Assembly: GCA_014378845.1 (NCBI GenBank)
Contig: JACMNB010000020.1
Location: 1 to 34,388, forward strand
DNA length: 34,388 nt
Direction of reading: 5' to 3'
DNA from: Methylotenera sp.
Lineage (GTDB): Bacteria; Pseudomonadota; Gammaproteobacteria; Burkholderiales; Methylophilaceae
Part shown: positions 9,063 to 18,688 of the stretch, piece after piece
Layout of the letters: every line of letters starts with the position of its first letter
How positions within the stretch are numbered: the stretch's first letter is position 1
Made by a program: the position numbers and the translations under genes
Notes under the pieces: generated by a model
The model's database searches: none
The model's input: the letters and a program-made list of their open reading frames with translations, nothing else
Told to the model about the DNA's origin: nothing

Positions 9063-9932
9063 TTATGCTGCTTTTGGTATTCGCATTAAGTTAGATAATA
9101 AATTAGCTAATTTTTGACGCATTTCACGCCGATCCACAATCATATCGACTGCGCCATGCTCTACCAAAAATTCTGCACGCTGAAAGCCCTCTGGCAAGGT
9201 TTCGCGCACGGTTTGCTCAATCACACGCGGGCCAGCAAACCCAATTAATGCGTTAGGTTCGGCAATAATAATGTCACCCAACATGGCAAAACTGGCCGAT
9301 ACCCCGCCCATGGTTGGGTCAGTTAACACCGAAATATAGGGCAAGCCAGCTTGTGCTAGCTTGGTTAGCGCTGCACTGGTTTTAGCCATTTGCATAAGCG
9401 ATAGCAAGCCTTCTTACATCCGCGCACCGCCACTGGCCGATATGCAAATAAATGGTACTTTGTTTTTAATCGCCGCATCTACACCGCGCACAAAGCGCTC
9501 ACCCACCACCGATCCCATTGAGCCGCCCATAAATTTAAACTCAAATGCCGCTACCACCACTGGCAGGCCAAGAATGTTGCCCTGCATGACGATAAGCGCG
9601 TCTTTCTCGCCACCCTCTTTTTGCGCCGCTTTCATGCGATCGACATAACTTTTACTATCTTTAAATTTCAGCGGATCAATTGGCTCTATATTTGCACCAA
9701 TTTCTACATGCTCTTTTGTCGTATCCAGCAATTGAGTTAATCGCTGCCGCGCGCCTATACGGTTGTGGTGGCTACATTTGGGGCAGACTTCTAGGTTGTC
9801 TTCCAAATCGGTTCTATAAAGAACTGTCATGCACGAATCGCACTTGCTCCACAAGCCTTCTGGCACGTTTTTCTTTTGCACAGAGCCCACAACACGCTTA
9901 ATTTTTTGCGGAAGTTTATCTAGCCAACTCAT
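9063..9932 (-). pseudogene. accD: Acetyl-CoA carboxylase carboxyltransferase subunit beta, interrupted by an in-frame stop
   Basis: AccD pairs with AccA to carboxylate acetyl-CoA in the first step of fatty-acid synthesis. The frame encodes the zinc ribbon (C31, C34, C50, C53), [26 protein letters not shown], then TAA at 9416-9414. It then continues in the same frame with [32 protein letters not shown] and [15 protein letters not shown] to the end. E. coli has [16 protein letters not shown], so the stop replaces one glutamine codon: CAA to TAA, a single C-to-T change. Apart from that codon the 289-codon frame is intact and well conserved. AccD is normally essential. A base error in the assembly, a real nonsense allele with suppression, or two separate polypeptides are all possible. 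A TTG at 9407 and an ATG further on could restart the second part. The gene lies 31 nt after trpA and 28 nt before folC. Confidence 0.93.
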
Positions 9933-9963
9933 CAGTTACCCCTTTACGAAACTACTTTTATGT

Positions 9964-10761
9964 TTAAGCATCAATTGTAGCGCGCAATTCGTGCATCAAG
10001 GCGCTAATGTTGGCGATTAAATTATCATCATTCGAGTCTTCAATAGTCGTCACCATGCGGCTACCCACCACTACTGCATCGGCAAATGCGGCCACATTTT
10101 TTGCGGTTGCGGCATCTTTTACGCCAAAACCCACGCCAATAGGCAAATTGGTTTTAGTGCGAATCTCTGCCACACGGGCTTTTACTTGCTCTACATCTAA
10201 GTTGGCAGCGCCCGTCACGCCTTTTAGCGACACGTAATACAAAAAACCGCTGGCTTGATTTACAATTAAACTCACGCGCGCAGCATCTGACGTTGGAGAC
10301 AGTAAGAAAATACTATCCATGCCGTTAGCCTGCAAACCCGCAATAAATTCGGTGCATTCTTCTGGCGGATAATCGACCGTTAATACGCCATCTACGCCTG
10401 CTATTTTGGCCGCTTGGGTAAATGCAGCTTGACCCATCGCCTCAATTGGATTGGCGTAACCCATTAATATAATTGGGGTTGTTGTGTCAGTTGTGCGAAA
10501 CTCAGCCACCATATCTAACACATTTTTTAAGCCTACCTTATGTTGTAAAGCGCGCTCACTGGCGCGTTGAATCACTGGGCCATCAGCCATTGGGTCAGAA
10601 AATGGAATGCCCAATTCAATCATATCGGCACCTGTTTTAACCAACGCGTGCAGTAAATTAACGGTATGTTTTGGATGCGGGTCGCCCGCGGTAATGTATG
10701 GAATTAAAGCTTTTTTGTTGTTCGCTTTAAGGGCGGAAAATACGGTTTGGATGCGTGACAT
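9964..10761 (-). CDS. trpA: Tryptophan synthase alpha chain
   Basis: A TIM-barrel subunit that cleaves indole-3-glycerol phosphate to indole and glyceraldehyde-3-phosphate, passing indole to TrpB. Catalytic residues are in the standard places: E49 in MIELGIPFSDP and D60 in DPMADGP. PYITAGDP, VDYPPEE, FLLSPTSD, YYVSLKGVTG and GVGFGVKD are present. Length is 265 residues. No clear Shine-Dalgarno sequence precedes the ATG. A 160-nt gap filled mostly by a long palindrome separates it from trpB, which is unusual for genes that are normally tightly coupled. Confidence 0.97.
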   Translation of the reverse strand: MSRIQTVFSALKANNKKALIPYITAGDPHPKHTVNLLHALVKTGADMIELGIPFSDPMADGPVIQRASERALQHKVGLKNVLDMVAEFRTTDTTTPIILMGYANPIEAMGQAAFTQAAKIAGVDGVLTVDYPPEECTEFIAGLQANGMDSIFLLSPTSDAARVSLIVNQASGFLYYVSLKGVTGAANLDVEQVKARVAEIRTKTNLPIGVGFGVKDAATAKNVAAFADAVVVGSRMVTTIEDSNDDNLIANISALMHELRATIDA

Positions 10762-10803
10762 AAAGTGTGTATTGTTAAACTGATTATCGAAAATGCATAT
10801 TAA

Positions 10804-10921
10804 AAATGCAAAGCGCTAAATAGTACAAGGCGTAAGGGAAAAATAAACGCGCAGCATATGGGGTATATGCAAGTGTTTATTTTTTGTGAAATAACGCAGT
10901 AATATAACGCGATTTGCATTT
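10804..10921. repeat. 118-nt imperfect palindrome between trpB and trpA
   Basis: The outer arms AAATGCAAAGCGC (10804-10816) and GCGATTTGCATTT (10909-10921) pair at 12 of 13 positions. Inner arms AAAAATAAAC and GTTTATTTTT pair perfectly. The centre GCATAT-GGGGT-ATATGC (10854-10870) closes the hairpin near 10862. The stretches between also show partial complementarity (GGCGTAAGGG against ATAACGC). It begins directly at the trpB stop codon and would form a long stem in the trp mRNA. Its size and symmetry suggest a MITE-like or REP-like element. Confidence 0.8.
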
Positions 10922-12142
10922 CTAGAGTGTGATGTTGGCTAGTTTGGCCACGGTATTAATATCTTTATCACCACGACCTGAAAGATTAACCAAAATAATC
11001 TGGTCTTTACGCATGGTTTTGGCCATTTTTTCGGCATGTGCAAGCGCATGACTCGATTCTAAAGCGGGAATAATGCCTTCTGTTCGACATAAGCTGTGAA
11101 ACGCAACCATCGCTTCATCATCGGTAATGGCTACATATTCGGCGCGTTTAATGTCTTTTAACCAAGCGTGTTCTGGACCGACGCCAGGGTAATCGAGGCC
11201 GGCCGAAACAGAGTGCGTTTCAATAATATTGCCATCATTATCTTGCATTAAGTAGGTGCGATTGCCGTGCAATACGCCAACGGGGCTGTTAGCAGTTAAT
11301 GGCGCAGCGTGCATACCTGTTTCTAAGCCGTGTCCAGCTGCCTCTACACCAATTAAGCGCACATTCGGCACATCAATATACGGGTAAAAAATACCCATGG
11401 CATTAGAGCCGCCGCCGACGCAAGCCACTACTGCATCTGGCTGGCGCCCAACCATTTCCTGCATTTGTTGCTTAGCTTCAATTCCAATAATCGCTTGAAA
11501 ATCACGCACCATCATTGGGTAAGGATGCGGCCCTGCGACTGTGCCAATAATATAAAACGTGTTTTCAATATTAGTCACCCAATCGCGCATGGCCTCGTTA
11601 AGCGCGTCTTTAAGTGTTTTAGAGCCGCTAGTCACAGGCACGACGGTTGCGCCTAACAATTTCATGCGAAACACATTAGGCGCTTGGCGTTTAACGTCCT
11701 CAGAGCCCATATACACCACGCACTCTAAGCCTAAGCGCGCCGCGATGGTGGCTGTCGCCACACCATGTTGGCCTGCGCCAGTTTCAGCAATTACGCGTGG
11801 CTTGCCCATCCGTTTTGCCAGTAAAGCTTGGCCAATTGTATTGTTAACTTTGTGCGCGCCAGTATGGTTTAAATCTTCGCGTTTTAGGTAAATTTGTGCA
11901 CCGCCAACCTTATTAGACCAACGGGCTGCATGATAAACAGGGCTTGGGCGACCCACAAAGTGTTTTAAATCATACGCATATTCAGCTAGAAACTCAGCAT
12001 CATAACGATATTTTTCGTACATTAAGCGTAGTTCTTCCAGCGCCTCGACCAATGTCTCGGCCACAAATGTACCGCCAAATTGGCCAAAGTGACCTCGCTC
12101 ATCGGGCATGTCATAGCGCTGATTAATACTGTCTTGCATCAT
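10922..12142 (-). CDS. trpB: Tryptophan synthase beta chain
   Basis: A PLP enzyme that condenses indole with serine to make tryptophan. It has the [15 protein letters not shown] start region, the PLP lysine K98 in [23 protein letters not shown], and the phosphate-binding [25 protein letters not shown] and a final LSGRGDKD are also present. Length is 406 residues. Start and stop overlap with trpF (the sequence ATGATG contains the trpF TGA), so translation is coupled. AGGAG lies just upstream. The second ATG, one codon later, has better spacing and may be the true start. Confidence 0.97.
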   Translation of the reverse strand: MMQDSINQRYDMPDERGHFGQFGGTFVAETLVEALEELRLMYEKYRYDAEFLAEYAYDLKHFVGRPSPVYHAARWSNKVGGAQIYLKREDLNHTGAHKVNNTIGQALLAKRMGKPRVIAETGAGQHGVATATIAARLGLECVVYMGSEDVKRQAPNVFRMKLLGATVVPVTSGSKTLKDALNEAMRDWVTNIENTFYIIGTVAGPHPYPMMVRDFQAIIGIEAKQQMQEMVGRQPDAVVACVGGGSNAMGIFYPYIDVPNVRLIGVEAAGHGLETGMHAAPLTANSPVGVLHGNRTYLMQDNDGNIIETHSVSAGLDYPGVGPEHAWLKDIKRAEYVAITDDEAMVAFHSLCRTEGIIPALESSHALAHAEKMAKTMRKDQIILVNLSGRGDKDINTVAKLANITL

Positions 12143-12792
12143 TCACTCCTAGATTCTTTTACCGCCCGCATCAATGCGGCAATTTTTGCAGCATCCTTAA
12201 TGCCTTTTGTTGATTCCACCCCGCCGCTCACATCAACTGCATAAGGCCTCACTTGCGTAATGGCTAAAGCCACGTTTTCTGGCACTAAACCGCCTGCTAA
12301 AATGATTGGTTTAGTCATGTTTTTGGGAATCAAGTTCCAATCAAACACAAGGCCAGTACCGCCAAAGGCCGCTTCGGTGTAAGTATCCAACAGCAAGGCT
12401 TTTGCGGACGCAAATTCTAGTGCATATTGTAACAAATTTGACCCTGCTTTTACGCGTATTGCCTTGTAATAAGGCAAGTTTATTTGCTCGCTTATTTGCA
12501 CGCATTGCGCTGGCGTTTCATCACCATGAAACTGCACAATATCAATTGGCACTTGCTTTAATATCGTTTCGATTTCTGCTATTGTCGCATTCACAAAAAG
12601 CGCAACCACACTCACAAATGGCGGCAATGCTGCAACGATTTGCTGCGCCTGCGCAACAGTCACACAACGTGGGCTTGGTGCGTAAAACACTAAGCCAATC
12701 GCGTCTGCACCAGCATTAACTGCGCTTAATGCATCCTCGACGCGGGTGATTCCGCAAATTTTAACGCGCGTTCTGTAATATTGTTCCATCAT
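12139..12792 (-). CDS. trpF: Phosphoribosylanthranilate isomerase
   Basis: A TIM-barrel enzyme that isomerises N-(5'-phosphoribosyl)anthranilate in tryptophan synthesis. The general base and acid pair is visible as C13 in VKICGITR and D136 in [15 protein letters not shown]. Also present are [22 protein letters not shown], and the C-terminal phosphate-binding [10 protein letters not shown] and VDVSGGVE. Length is 217 residues. It overlaps trpB by 4 nt. No trpC, trpD or trpE is in the window, and no Trp-rich leader peptide was found upstream. Confidence 0.96.
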   Translation of the reverse strand: MMEQYYRTRVKICGITRVEDALSAVNAGADAIGLVFYAPSPRCVTVAQAQQIVAALPPFVSVVALFVNATIAEIETILKQVPIDIVQFHGDETPAQCVQISEQINLPYYKAIRVKAGSNLLQYALEFASAKALLLDTYTEAAFGGTGLVFDWNLIPKNMTKPIILAGGLVPENVALAITQVRPYAVDVSGGVESTKGIKDAAKIAALMRAVKESRSE

Positions 12793-12826
12793 CCGGTAGC
12801 CTAGCTTAAACGCTGCACAAAGTCAG

Positions 12827-13606
12827 CTAAATCAATATGAGCGAGCGACGTGTGCTCGGTAAATTAAATTTTTTATCATATTCAACGCCCACTAAATACA
12901 AGCCGTTGGGCGAAAATGTGGGTGGTGCAAGTGTGCGATTTTTTTGCGCTAGCAATTCTTGCATAAATTGTGGTGAATATCGTCCTTTACCCACATAAAT
13001 AAGCGCGCCAACCATATTGCGCACTTGATGTTGCAAAAAAGCATTAGCAGAAAAGTTAAATATAATAGTTTCTTCATACGCCATTATAGATGCAGTGCGC
13101 AGCGTTCTGATTGGCGAGCTAGCTTGGCACTCACTGGCACGAAAAGCGCTAAAATCATGCTCACCCTGCAAGTGTGCAATAGCTTCTTGCATGGCCGACA
13201 CATTTAAACGCAAATGATACCAACCAGCCTTATCTGCGTTAATAGCGGGCGCGGTGGCTTGATTCACCAACCAATATTGATAGCTGCGCTGCGTGGCAGA
13301 AAAGCGTGCGTGAAATGATTCGTCTACCACTTTTGCCCAAACGATACGCACCGTTTTTGGTAAAAATGCATTAACGCCGCGCACCCACGCCATCTCGGGC
13401 CTAATCACTTCAGTATCAAAATGAATCACTTGCAGCATGGCATGCACCCCAGTATCGGTGCGGCCCGCAGCGTGTATACGTACTGGGTGTTTTGCAATTT
13501 GCGCAATCGCTTGTTCGACAACATCTTGCACGCCACAACCATTTGTTTGACTTTGCCAGCCGCTAAATGGCGCGCCGTTATATTCCACACCCAAAGCAAT
13601 GCGCAT
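12827..13606 (-). CDS. truA: tRNA pseudouridine(38-40) synthase
   Basis: Converts uridines 38-40 in the tRNA anticodon stem to pseudouridine. The catalytic aspartate is D51 in AAGRTDTGVHA. GVEYNGAPFSGWQ at the N-terminus, FHARFSATQRSYQYWL, GEHDFSAFRA and FLQHQVRNMVGALIYVGKG complete the family pattern. Length is 259 residues. The ATG directly abuts the TAA of the upstream EcfT-like gene, so the two are probably translationally coupled. The C-terminal tail beyond GLYLVGVEYDKKF is not conserved. Confidence 0.95.
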   Translation of the reverse strand: MRIALGVEYNGAPFSGWQSQTNGCGVQDVVEQAIAQIAKHPVRIHAAGRTDTGVHAMLQVIHFDTEVIRPEMAWVRGVNAFLPKTVRIVWAKVVDESFHARFSATQRSYQYWLVNQATAPAINADKAGWYHLRLNVSAMQEAIAHLQGEHDFSAFRASECQASSPIRTLRTASIMAYEETIIFNFSANAFLQHQVRNMVGALIYVGKGRYSPQFMQELLAQKNRTLAPPTFSPNGLYLVGVEYDKKFNLPSTRRSLILI

Positions 13607-14251
13607 TTATAAAACCACTTTAAGCACTACTAGACTGATTAACAGCGTGATAACGCCATAATCCATCATGCCAAACAGCGGCATTTTAAATTCAATAGAA
13701 ATAGTCTCATTACTCGATGGATCAAGCTCGCTAGCTTGCAAGTTGGTCATTGCGTTTAATTGACCAAGAAAGCTCTGCGTAATTTGGCTATCACGTTGCA
13801 GCTCTACATAATGCAAAGTTAGCCATAACCGCGCTGCAAAGCGCTCTACTGCTAAACCCAAAATTTTCAGCGGCGAGAAAATAAAATAAAAGCCAGAAAT
13901 TAGCTGCTGGCGAGTATTACCATTGATAATCAACGAGAGCGCGGCTAACATCAGGCAAATTCTAAGCGTTTGTGTGCCGCCAGCAAGCAAGCCTTCGTAA
14001 GTCGGGCTAATCGCCAAGGGCCATCCTGCAATATGTTCGCCCGGCGTATTAAATGCAAAAATGCCCAACATGACCAAAAAAAACCATTTAAACCGCTTAA
14101 GTGTACGCAAATACTGAAACTGCTGTTTAAATAAAATGATGCTAAATATGCTCAACAATAAAACCAACAAAATTTGAATGTTAAGATGATTAACAATCAT
14201 TGCCAGCACAAAAAAAACCATCAATTGCGTAATAATGTTAATTCTTAGCAT
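13607..14251 (-). CDS. EcfT/CbiQ-like membrane protein
   Basis: A 214-residue polytopic membrane protein with helices around LMVFFVLAMIVNHLNIQILLVLLLSIFSIILF, WFFLVMLGIFAF, and TLRICLMLAALSLII. It resembles the T component of energy-coupling-factor transporters, with the coupling-type segment VERFAARLWLTLHYVELQRD and a final membrane helix. EcfT normally works with two ATPases and a substrate-binding S protein; none is seen here, so the substrate and even the transport role are open. The reading frame stays open upstream to 14323, but that start lies in the loop of the fimV terminator. I prefer the ATG at 14251; 14296 is possible. It sits between fimV and truA, which are adjacent in many relatives. 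Confidence 0.65.
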   Translation of the reverse strand: MLRINIITQLMVFFVLAMIVNHLNIQILLVLLLSIFSIILFKQQFQYLRTLKRFKWFFLVMLGIFAFNTPGEHIAGWPLAISPTYEGLLAGGTQTLRICLMLAALSLIINGNTRQQLISGFYFIFSPLKILGLAVERFAARLWLTLHYVELQRDSQITQSFLGQLNAMTNLQASELDPSSNETISIEFKMPLFGMMDYGVITLLISLVVLKVVL

Positions 14252-14308
14252 CGACCTATTGTAGAGGAAATTATCTTTTTTATTGTGCACTTTCATATGA
14301 TAAGCCAT

Positions 14309-14338
14309 AAAAAAACCGAGCATTAGCTCGGTTTTTTT
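14309..14338 (-). terminator. Terminator after fimV (symmetrical, may act in both directions)
   Basis: The stem CCGAGC/GCTCGG with an ATTA loop is extended by flanking A7 and T7 runs. It lies 14 nt beyond the fimV stop and isolates fimV from the EcfT-truA-trp cluster. Confidence 0.9.
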
Positions 14339-14351
14339 ATGGCAGATGCGA

Positions 14352-17300
14352 TTAAGTTAACTTTACCAGCAGTTCTTCTGCGCGTTTGCGTTGATTAACG
14401 CCGCCTTCTTTAATCACTTCATCTAATAGCTCTTTAGCGCCTTCTTTATCATCCATTTCCATATAGGCAGCCACCAAATCTAATTTGGTTTCAACTTCAA
14501 TCGGCTCAACAGTAGATGTGGCATTGACGTGAGCGGTATCAGCCGCGCTGTCGGTTACGCTATCGTTTAAATCTAAATCAATGGTGGTTAGATCAAACAA
14601 GTTGGCGTCAGAAAAGTCTGTATTTTTAAAACTTTCTGCTTCTGGCGACAAGGTGGGAACGTCAAAATCAAAGTCAGTTTCATCGCTTAATTTTACATTT
14701 GCAAAATGCGCATCCAAACCACCAACATCAAGCGCGGATTCAGCTGACTTAGCTAAAGGAAACTCGAATGATTCTGTTGAATCTTCTATTTTTCCACTAA
14801 AGTTGCCTTGCAGGTCAATAAATTCTACATTACTGGATTCTAAGTCGCTTGCCTGTAAGGCAGTGGACTGATTAGCCAAATTAGGCATAAACTGCGGCTC
14901 AGCAAAGGTTGGTACATCAAGACTTTGCATTTCACTACTCGGCATTGTATGGCCAAAGTCCTCTGTCGCATTGGGTGTGACCTCGGCAAAAGTGGGTGCA
15001 TCAGCGCCAAAGCCGCTTATGTCAAAATCCATCATATTATGGTCTGCTCCGCTAATATCTAGCGTAGCATTGCTTTCCATCACGCTACTGCCAACTTCCT
15101 CATACGGCAATTTTTTGTCAACAAACATTTCCAAATCGGCAACATCAGTGTTAGTTGCCTCACTTTTCAATGCAGATGCATTTGTTGTGTTTGAGTCAGC
15201 AAACGGATTCATGTCTAAATCAAATGAATCTTTTGCAGCGGTGCCGATGAGAGCGGCAGCTGCTGTTAAGCCAGCACCACCGGCCACAACGGCCACACCT
15301 GTTGGTACAAAGCCTTTGGTTAATGCGTCATTATCAAATGAAAAATCTAAATCTTTTTCTGCCGCTAACGGCGAATCAGCAAAGTCGGTTGCATCTAGCG
15401 AGCCAGTAGGCTGGCTATTCACTTGATAGAGCGGGTTATTAGGCTCTAGTTTGATCCCAATTTCAGCCACTTTTGCCCAAGTGGCATCTTGTGCGCCTAA
15501 GCTGGTATAAAGCTCACCCGCAACCGTTTCAAAGGCAGATAAATTTTTACTTGCCGCGTACATTTCAAGCAATTTAAGATGCAGTTCATGGCGTTTTGGC
15601 TCTTTTGCATTCTCGTCTTTTAATATCTCTTCGGCTTGTGCATCGCGGCCGTAAGCCATGTAGACTTCGGCCTCAGCAATCGGGTCAACATCATTGGTGT
15701 CAATCATGCCGCCATTGGCACTTTGTGAAAAATCCGTTAAGAATGAAGTATCACCGCTATTAATGCTTGCGTTAGCGGTATTGCCAAAAACGGTATTAGC
15801 CTTTAATCCGCCTGATGTCATGATGCCTTGCTCAAAATCCGCCAAGCTTTTTTCACGTTTTTTACGTAAATAAAACCATCCGCCGCCCAATAAAGCCAAG
15901 GCGCCGCCGAATGGGGCCAGCAAGCTTGCATCAAAGTTACTCAGCATACTCGTTAAGAAACCAGGCTCTTCAACTGGTGCTGATATAGGAATGAGTGGTT
16001 TAGCGGGTTCAGGATTTATGGATTCTGGCTTAACCGCCTCAACTGATTTAGCTGGCGCTGGTGGCGTGACAACTACTGGCGCAGGTTTTTCTGTTTCAAC
16101 TGCACTGCCAGCCACTTTCGTGTTGGCTTGATTTTGTAAATCTGCCATTGCACCATTTTTGAGCGCCAATAACTTTTGCATATCTTCAATTTGTTTTTCT
16201 AAAGATGCAGATCTATCTTGGGCTTCTTTAACACTTTTTTCGCGTGCAGTTGCTTCCTCTTGCAAGGAGGTGATTTTATCCTGAAATACTTTTACGTTGG
16301 CAGAATCAGCTTTGCTTGTCGCAGAGTCGCCAGTAGAAAGTTTAACCACGTCTTTTGGTCCAGCAGTAACAGGCGCCGATTTGTCCTCAGCCGCAGTCTT
16401 AATCTTGCCGCCCGCAGAAGGCATATTCGCCTCAGTATCGGCGGCTGGCGATTCTGCAACCATGCCAGCTAGTTTATTGCGATAGGCATTCCAATTGGCC
16501 GTTTGTATTTTAATTTCTTTTTTTGCGCCGCCGCTTGACACTGCGCTCAATACATCAGATGAAGGCTGACGAATGATTTGCCCTACCTTTAGGCGATTCA
16601 TGTTTTTGCCATCAAATGCGTTGGGATTAGCTTGATACAAACCAACCAACATTTGCTCTAAACTAATTCCTTCTGGCTTCATTTCATTGGCTATTTTAGC
16701 TAAACTATCGCCGCGCTGCGTTGTGTATTCTCCACCAGCAACGTCAGTTGATGCCGCCATAACATCATCGGCGCTGTGCGCTGGCATGGGCTTGTTACGC
16801 TTATTTAGTTTTTTATTACTTGACTGCGCGCGTATTGGCGTATCGTTAGCAATTGAACTTGTTTCGGAATCGCTTGCAGATGACAAATTACGTTGGCGAT
16901 TTTGGCCTTTTGTGCTGATTATTGGCGCTTGCGCGGTTTGCGCGCTGCTATCCGCTTCACCAGTGTAGCCTGGCGGATCAAGCAATACAGTGTATTCGCG
17001 CAATAAACGCCCCGAAGCCCAATCAACCTGAATGAGCATATCTAAAAATGGCTCACTAATGACTTGAGACGAATTGAGCTTTAAAATTGGGGCGCCAGCG
17101 GCGTTTTTTGCAATGCTAACTTTAATACTGTTGTGAGAAGCGGGCTTTTCAATGCCCTGAGTCGTATATGCTTCTTGAGAGGCAATAGCTGCAGTGATGC
17201 TATTTAAATCTTCAGGTGTAACGGCAATTAGCTCAATATCTGCTTTAAGCGGCTCGCCCAAGCTGGACATGACATTTAGCCGGCCTAGCCCAGCCGCAAA

Positions 17301-17366
17301 TACCGATATTGGCACCAACGCCATGCATAAGGCAATTGATATTCTCTTTAGTTTTGAGTTATGCAC
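14352..17366 (-). CDS. fimV: FimV family polar hub protein
   Basis: A large inner-membrane protein which, in Pseudomonas and relatives, organises the cell pole and supports type IV pilus assembly and twitching. The order of parts in 1004 residues is: a signal peptide (cleavage near residue 24, before AGLGRL), the conserved FimV N-terminal domain (25-135), a LysM peptidoglycan-binding domain (about 213-268), a predicted coiled coil (355-412), a Pro/Ala linker, and a membrane helix (about 481-500, followed by RKKREK). An acidic cytoplasmic region with a TPR-like part (565-650) comes next. It ends in the FimV C-terminal motif TKLDLVAAYMEMDDKEGAKELLDEV. A second hydrophobic run at 686-711 (VAVVAGGAGLTAAAALIGTA) is odd for the cytoplasmic part. 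The start is GTG at 17366 behind AAGGGTGG. The asd-fimV-truA order is conserved in relatives. Confidence 0.93.
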   Translation of the reverse strand: MHNSKLKRISIALCMALVPISVFAAGLGRLNVMSSLGEPLKADIELIAVTPEDLNSITAAIASQEAYTTQGIEKPASHNSIKVSIAKNAAGAPILKLNSSQVISEPFLDMLIQVDWASGRLLREYTVLLDPPGYTGEADSSAQTAQAPIISTKGQNRQRNLSSASDSETSSIANDTPIRAQSSNKKLNKRNKPMPAHSADDVMAASTDVAGGEYTTQRGDSLAKIANEMKPEGISLEQMLVGLYQANPNAFDGKNMNRLKVGQIIRQPSSDVLSAVSSGGAKKEIKIQTANWNAYRNKLAGMVAESPAADTEANMPSAGGKIKTAAEDKSAPVTAGPKDVVKLSTGDSATSKADSANVKVFQDKITSLQEEATAREKSVKEAQDRSASLEKQIEDMQKLLALKNGAMADLQNQANTKVAGSAVETEKPAPVVVTPPAPAKSVEAVKPESINPEPAKPLIPISAPVEEPGFLTSMLSNFDASLLAPFGGALALLGGGWFYLRKKREKSLADFEQGIMTSGGLKANTVFGNTANASINSGDTSFLTDFSQSANGGMIDTNDVDPIAEAEVYMAYGRDAQAEEILKDENAKEPKRHELHLKLLEMYAASKNLSAFETVAGELYTSLGAQDATWAKVAEIGIKLEPNNPLYQVNSQPTGSLDATDFADSPLAAEKDLDFSFDNDALTKGFVPTGVAVVAGGAGLTAAAALIGTAAKDSFDLDMNPFADSNTTNASALKSEATNTDVADLEMFVDKKLPYEEVGSSVMESNATLDISGADHNMMDFDISGFGADAPTFAEVTPNATEDFGHTMPSSEMQSLDVPTFAEPQFMPNLANQSTALQASDLESSNVEFIDLQGNFSGKIEDSTESFEFPLAKSAESALDVGGLDAHFANVKLSDETDFDFDVPTLSPEAESFKNTDFSDANLFDLTTIDLDLNDSVTDSAADTAHVNATSTVEPIEVETKLDLVAAYMEMDDKEGAKELLDEVIKEGGVNQRKRAEELLVKLT

Positions 17367-17404
17367 TTTCCCACCCTTAAATTCATGTTAATTTTGCAAT
17401 AACA

Positions 17405-17433
17405 AAAATAACATCAATCAGTTAGAGTTGCAA
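17405..17433 (-). promoter_or_regulatory. Probable fimV promoter
   Basis: On the minus strand TTGCAA (17433-17428) is followed after 17 nt by TATTTT (17410-17405), 39 nt before the GTG start. A perfect TATAAT at 17452-17447 has no good -35 box but is an alternative. Confidence 0.45.
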
Positions 17434-17545
17434 GCTCATAATGCACATTATATTGTGTCGCTATCTTTTTGTTTGCGCTTAGTGTTGGTTTTTGCCCAAT
17501 ATTGAAACAGTTTTCGGCGTGATAACGGCGCAAAATAATTTGATT

Positions 17546-18676
17546 TTAGGCAGACCCAACTAAAACACGCAGCATACGGCGCAACGGCTCTGCCGCGCCC
17601 CATAACAGCTGGTCGCCAACGGTAAAAGCGGATAAATATTCTGCGCCCATATTGAGTTTGCGCAAACGACCCACCGGTGTGGTTAATGTCCCAGTTACCG
17701 CGGCAGGTGTGAGTTGGCGCATACTGGCTTCGCGCTCATTTGGGATTACTTTCGCCCATTCATTGGCCTCAGCCAACATTTGGCTAATTTCGTCTAGTGG
17801 CACATCCTTTTTAAGCTTGATTGTCATGGCTTGAGAGTGGCAACGCATCGCGCCAATACGTACGCAAAGCCCATCAATAGGAATAGGCTTAAGTGCAGAA
17901 TCGCTTTTGCGGCCAAGGATTTTATTGGTTTCGACAAAGCCTTTCCACTCTTCTTTACTTTGGCCATTGCCTAAATCCTTATCAATCCAGGGAATTAAGC
18001 TGCCTGCAAGCGGTACGCCAAAGTTGGCAGTAGGGAAATTACTATCGCGCAAAGTGCCTGCAATAGTGCGGTCAATATCTAAAATGGCAGAGGCTGGGTC
18101 TGCCAGCATTTTGCTGGCGGCAAAATGCGCTTCACCCATTTGATTTAAAAGTTCGCGCATATTCTGTGCGCCAGCGCCAGAAGCCGCTTGATAGGTCATT
18201 GAAGTAACCCATTCAATCAAATCGGCTTTAAACAAGCCATTTAAAGCCATTAGCATGAGAGAAACGGTGCAATTACCGCCAACCCAGTTATTGCCGCCAT
18301 TAGCCAGCGCATCTTTTATGACGTGCATATTCACAGGGTCGAGAATAATTACCGCCTCATTTTCCATACGCAAAGTTGAAGCCGCGTCTATCCAATGGCC
18401 TTTCCAGCCAGATGCGCGTAATTGTGGAAAAATATCAGACGTGTAATCACCACCTTGACAAGTGATAATCACGTCCATCTGTTTTAAATTATTGATACTG
18501 CCAGCATCTTTTAAGGCAGGCGAATCTTTACCTATTTTTGGCGCAGCGCCGCCAATGTTGGAAGTAGTAAAAAATTGTGGCTCTATTTCCACAAAATCAT
18601 TTTCTTCAATCATGCGCTGCATCAGCACGCTGCCCACCATACCGCGCCAGCCTACAAAGCCTACTTTTAACATCAT
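17546..18676 (-). CDS. asd: Aspartate-semialdehyde dehydrogenase
   Basis: Reduces aspartyl phosphate to aspartate semialdehyde, the branch point to lysine/diaminopimelate, methionine, threonine and isoleucine. It begins [21 protein letters not shown], which carries the NADP-binding loop. The catalytic cysteine is in [13 protein letters not shown]; counted from the second ATG it is residue 135, as in E. coli. QAASGAGA and [12 protein letters not shown] follow. There are about 375 residues, the gammaproteobacterial-type subfamily. Two adjacent ATGs (18676, 18673) follow AAGGA; the frame extends to a TTG at 18694 that overlaps this site and is unlikely to be used. A perfect palindrome (18689-18708) directly precedes the ribosome binding site. 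It provides semialdehyde for the metZ and isoleucine routes elsewhere in the window. Confidence 0.96.
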   Translation of the reverse strand: MMLKVGFVGWRGMVGSVLMQRMIEENDFVEIEPQFFTTSNIGGAAPKIGKDSPALKDAGSINNLKQMDVIITCQGGDYTSDIFPQLRASGWKGHWIDAASTLRMENEAVIILDPVNMHVIKDALANGGNNWVGGNCTVSLMLMALNGLFKADLIEWVTSMTYQAASGAGAQNMRELLNQMGEAHFAASKMLADPASAILDIDRTIAGTLRDSNFPTANFGVPLAGSLIPWIDKDLGNGQSKEEWKGFVETNKILGRKSDSALKPIPIDGLCVRIGAMRCHSQAMTIKLKKDVPLDEISQMLAEANEWAKVIPNEREASMRQLTPAAVTGTLTTPVGRLRKLNMGAEYLSAFTVGDQLLWGAAEPLRRMLRVLVGSA

Positions 18677-18688
18677 TTTTATATCCTT

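Noticed and set aside
12793-14308. Trp attenuator or leader peptide ahead of trpF
   Set aside because: No short frame rich in Trp codons and no alternating hairpins; trpF simply follows truA.
14252-14323. Longer start of the EcfT-like gene
   Set aside because: The first ATG is inside the loop of the fimV terminator, so it would not be on a transcript starting after that terminator.
17447-17452. TATAAT as the main fimV promoter
   Set aside because: The -10 box is perfect but no acceptable -35 or extended -10 is present; the site at 17405-17433 has better overall architecture.
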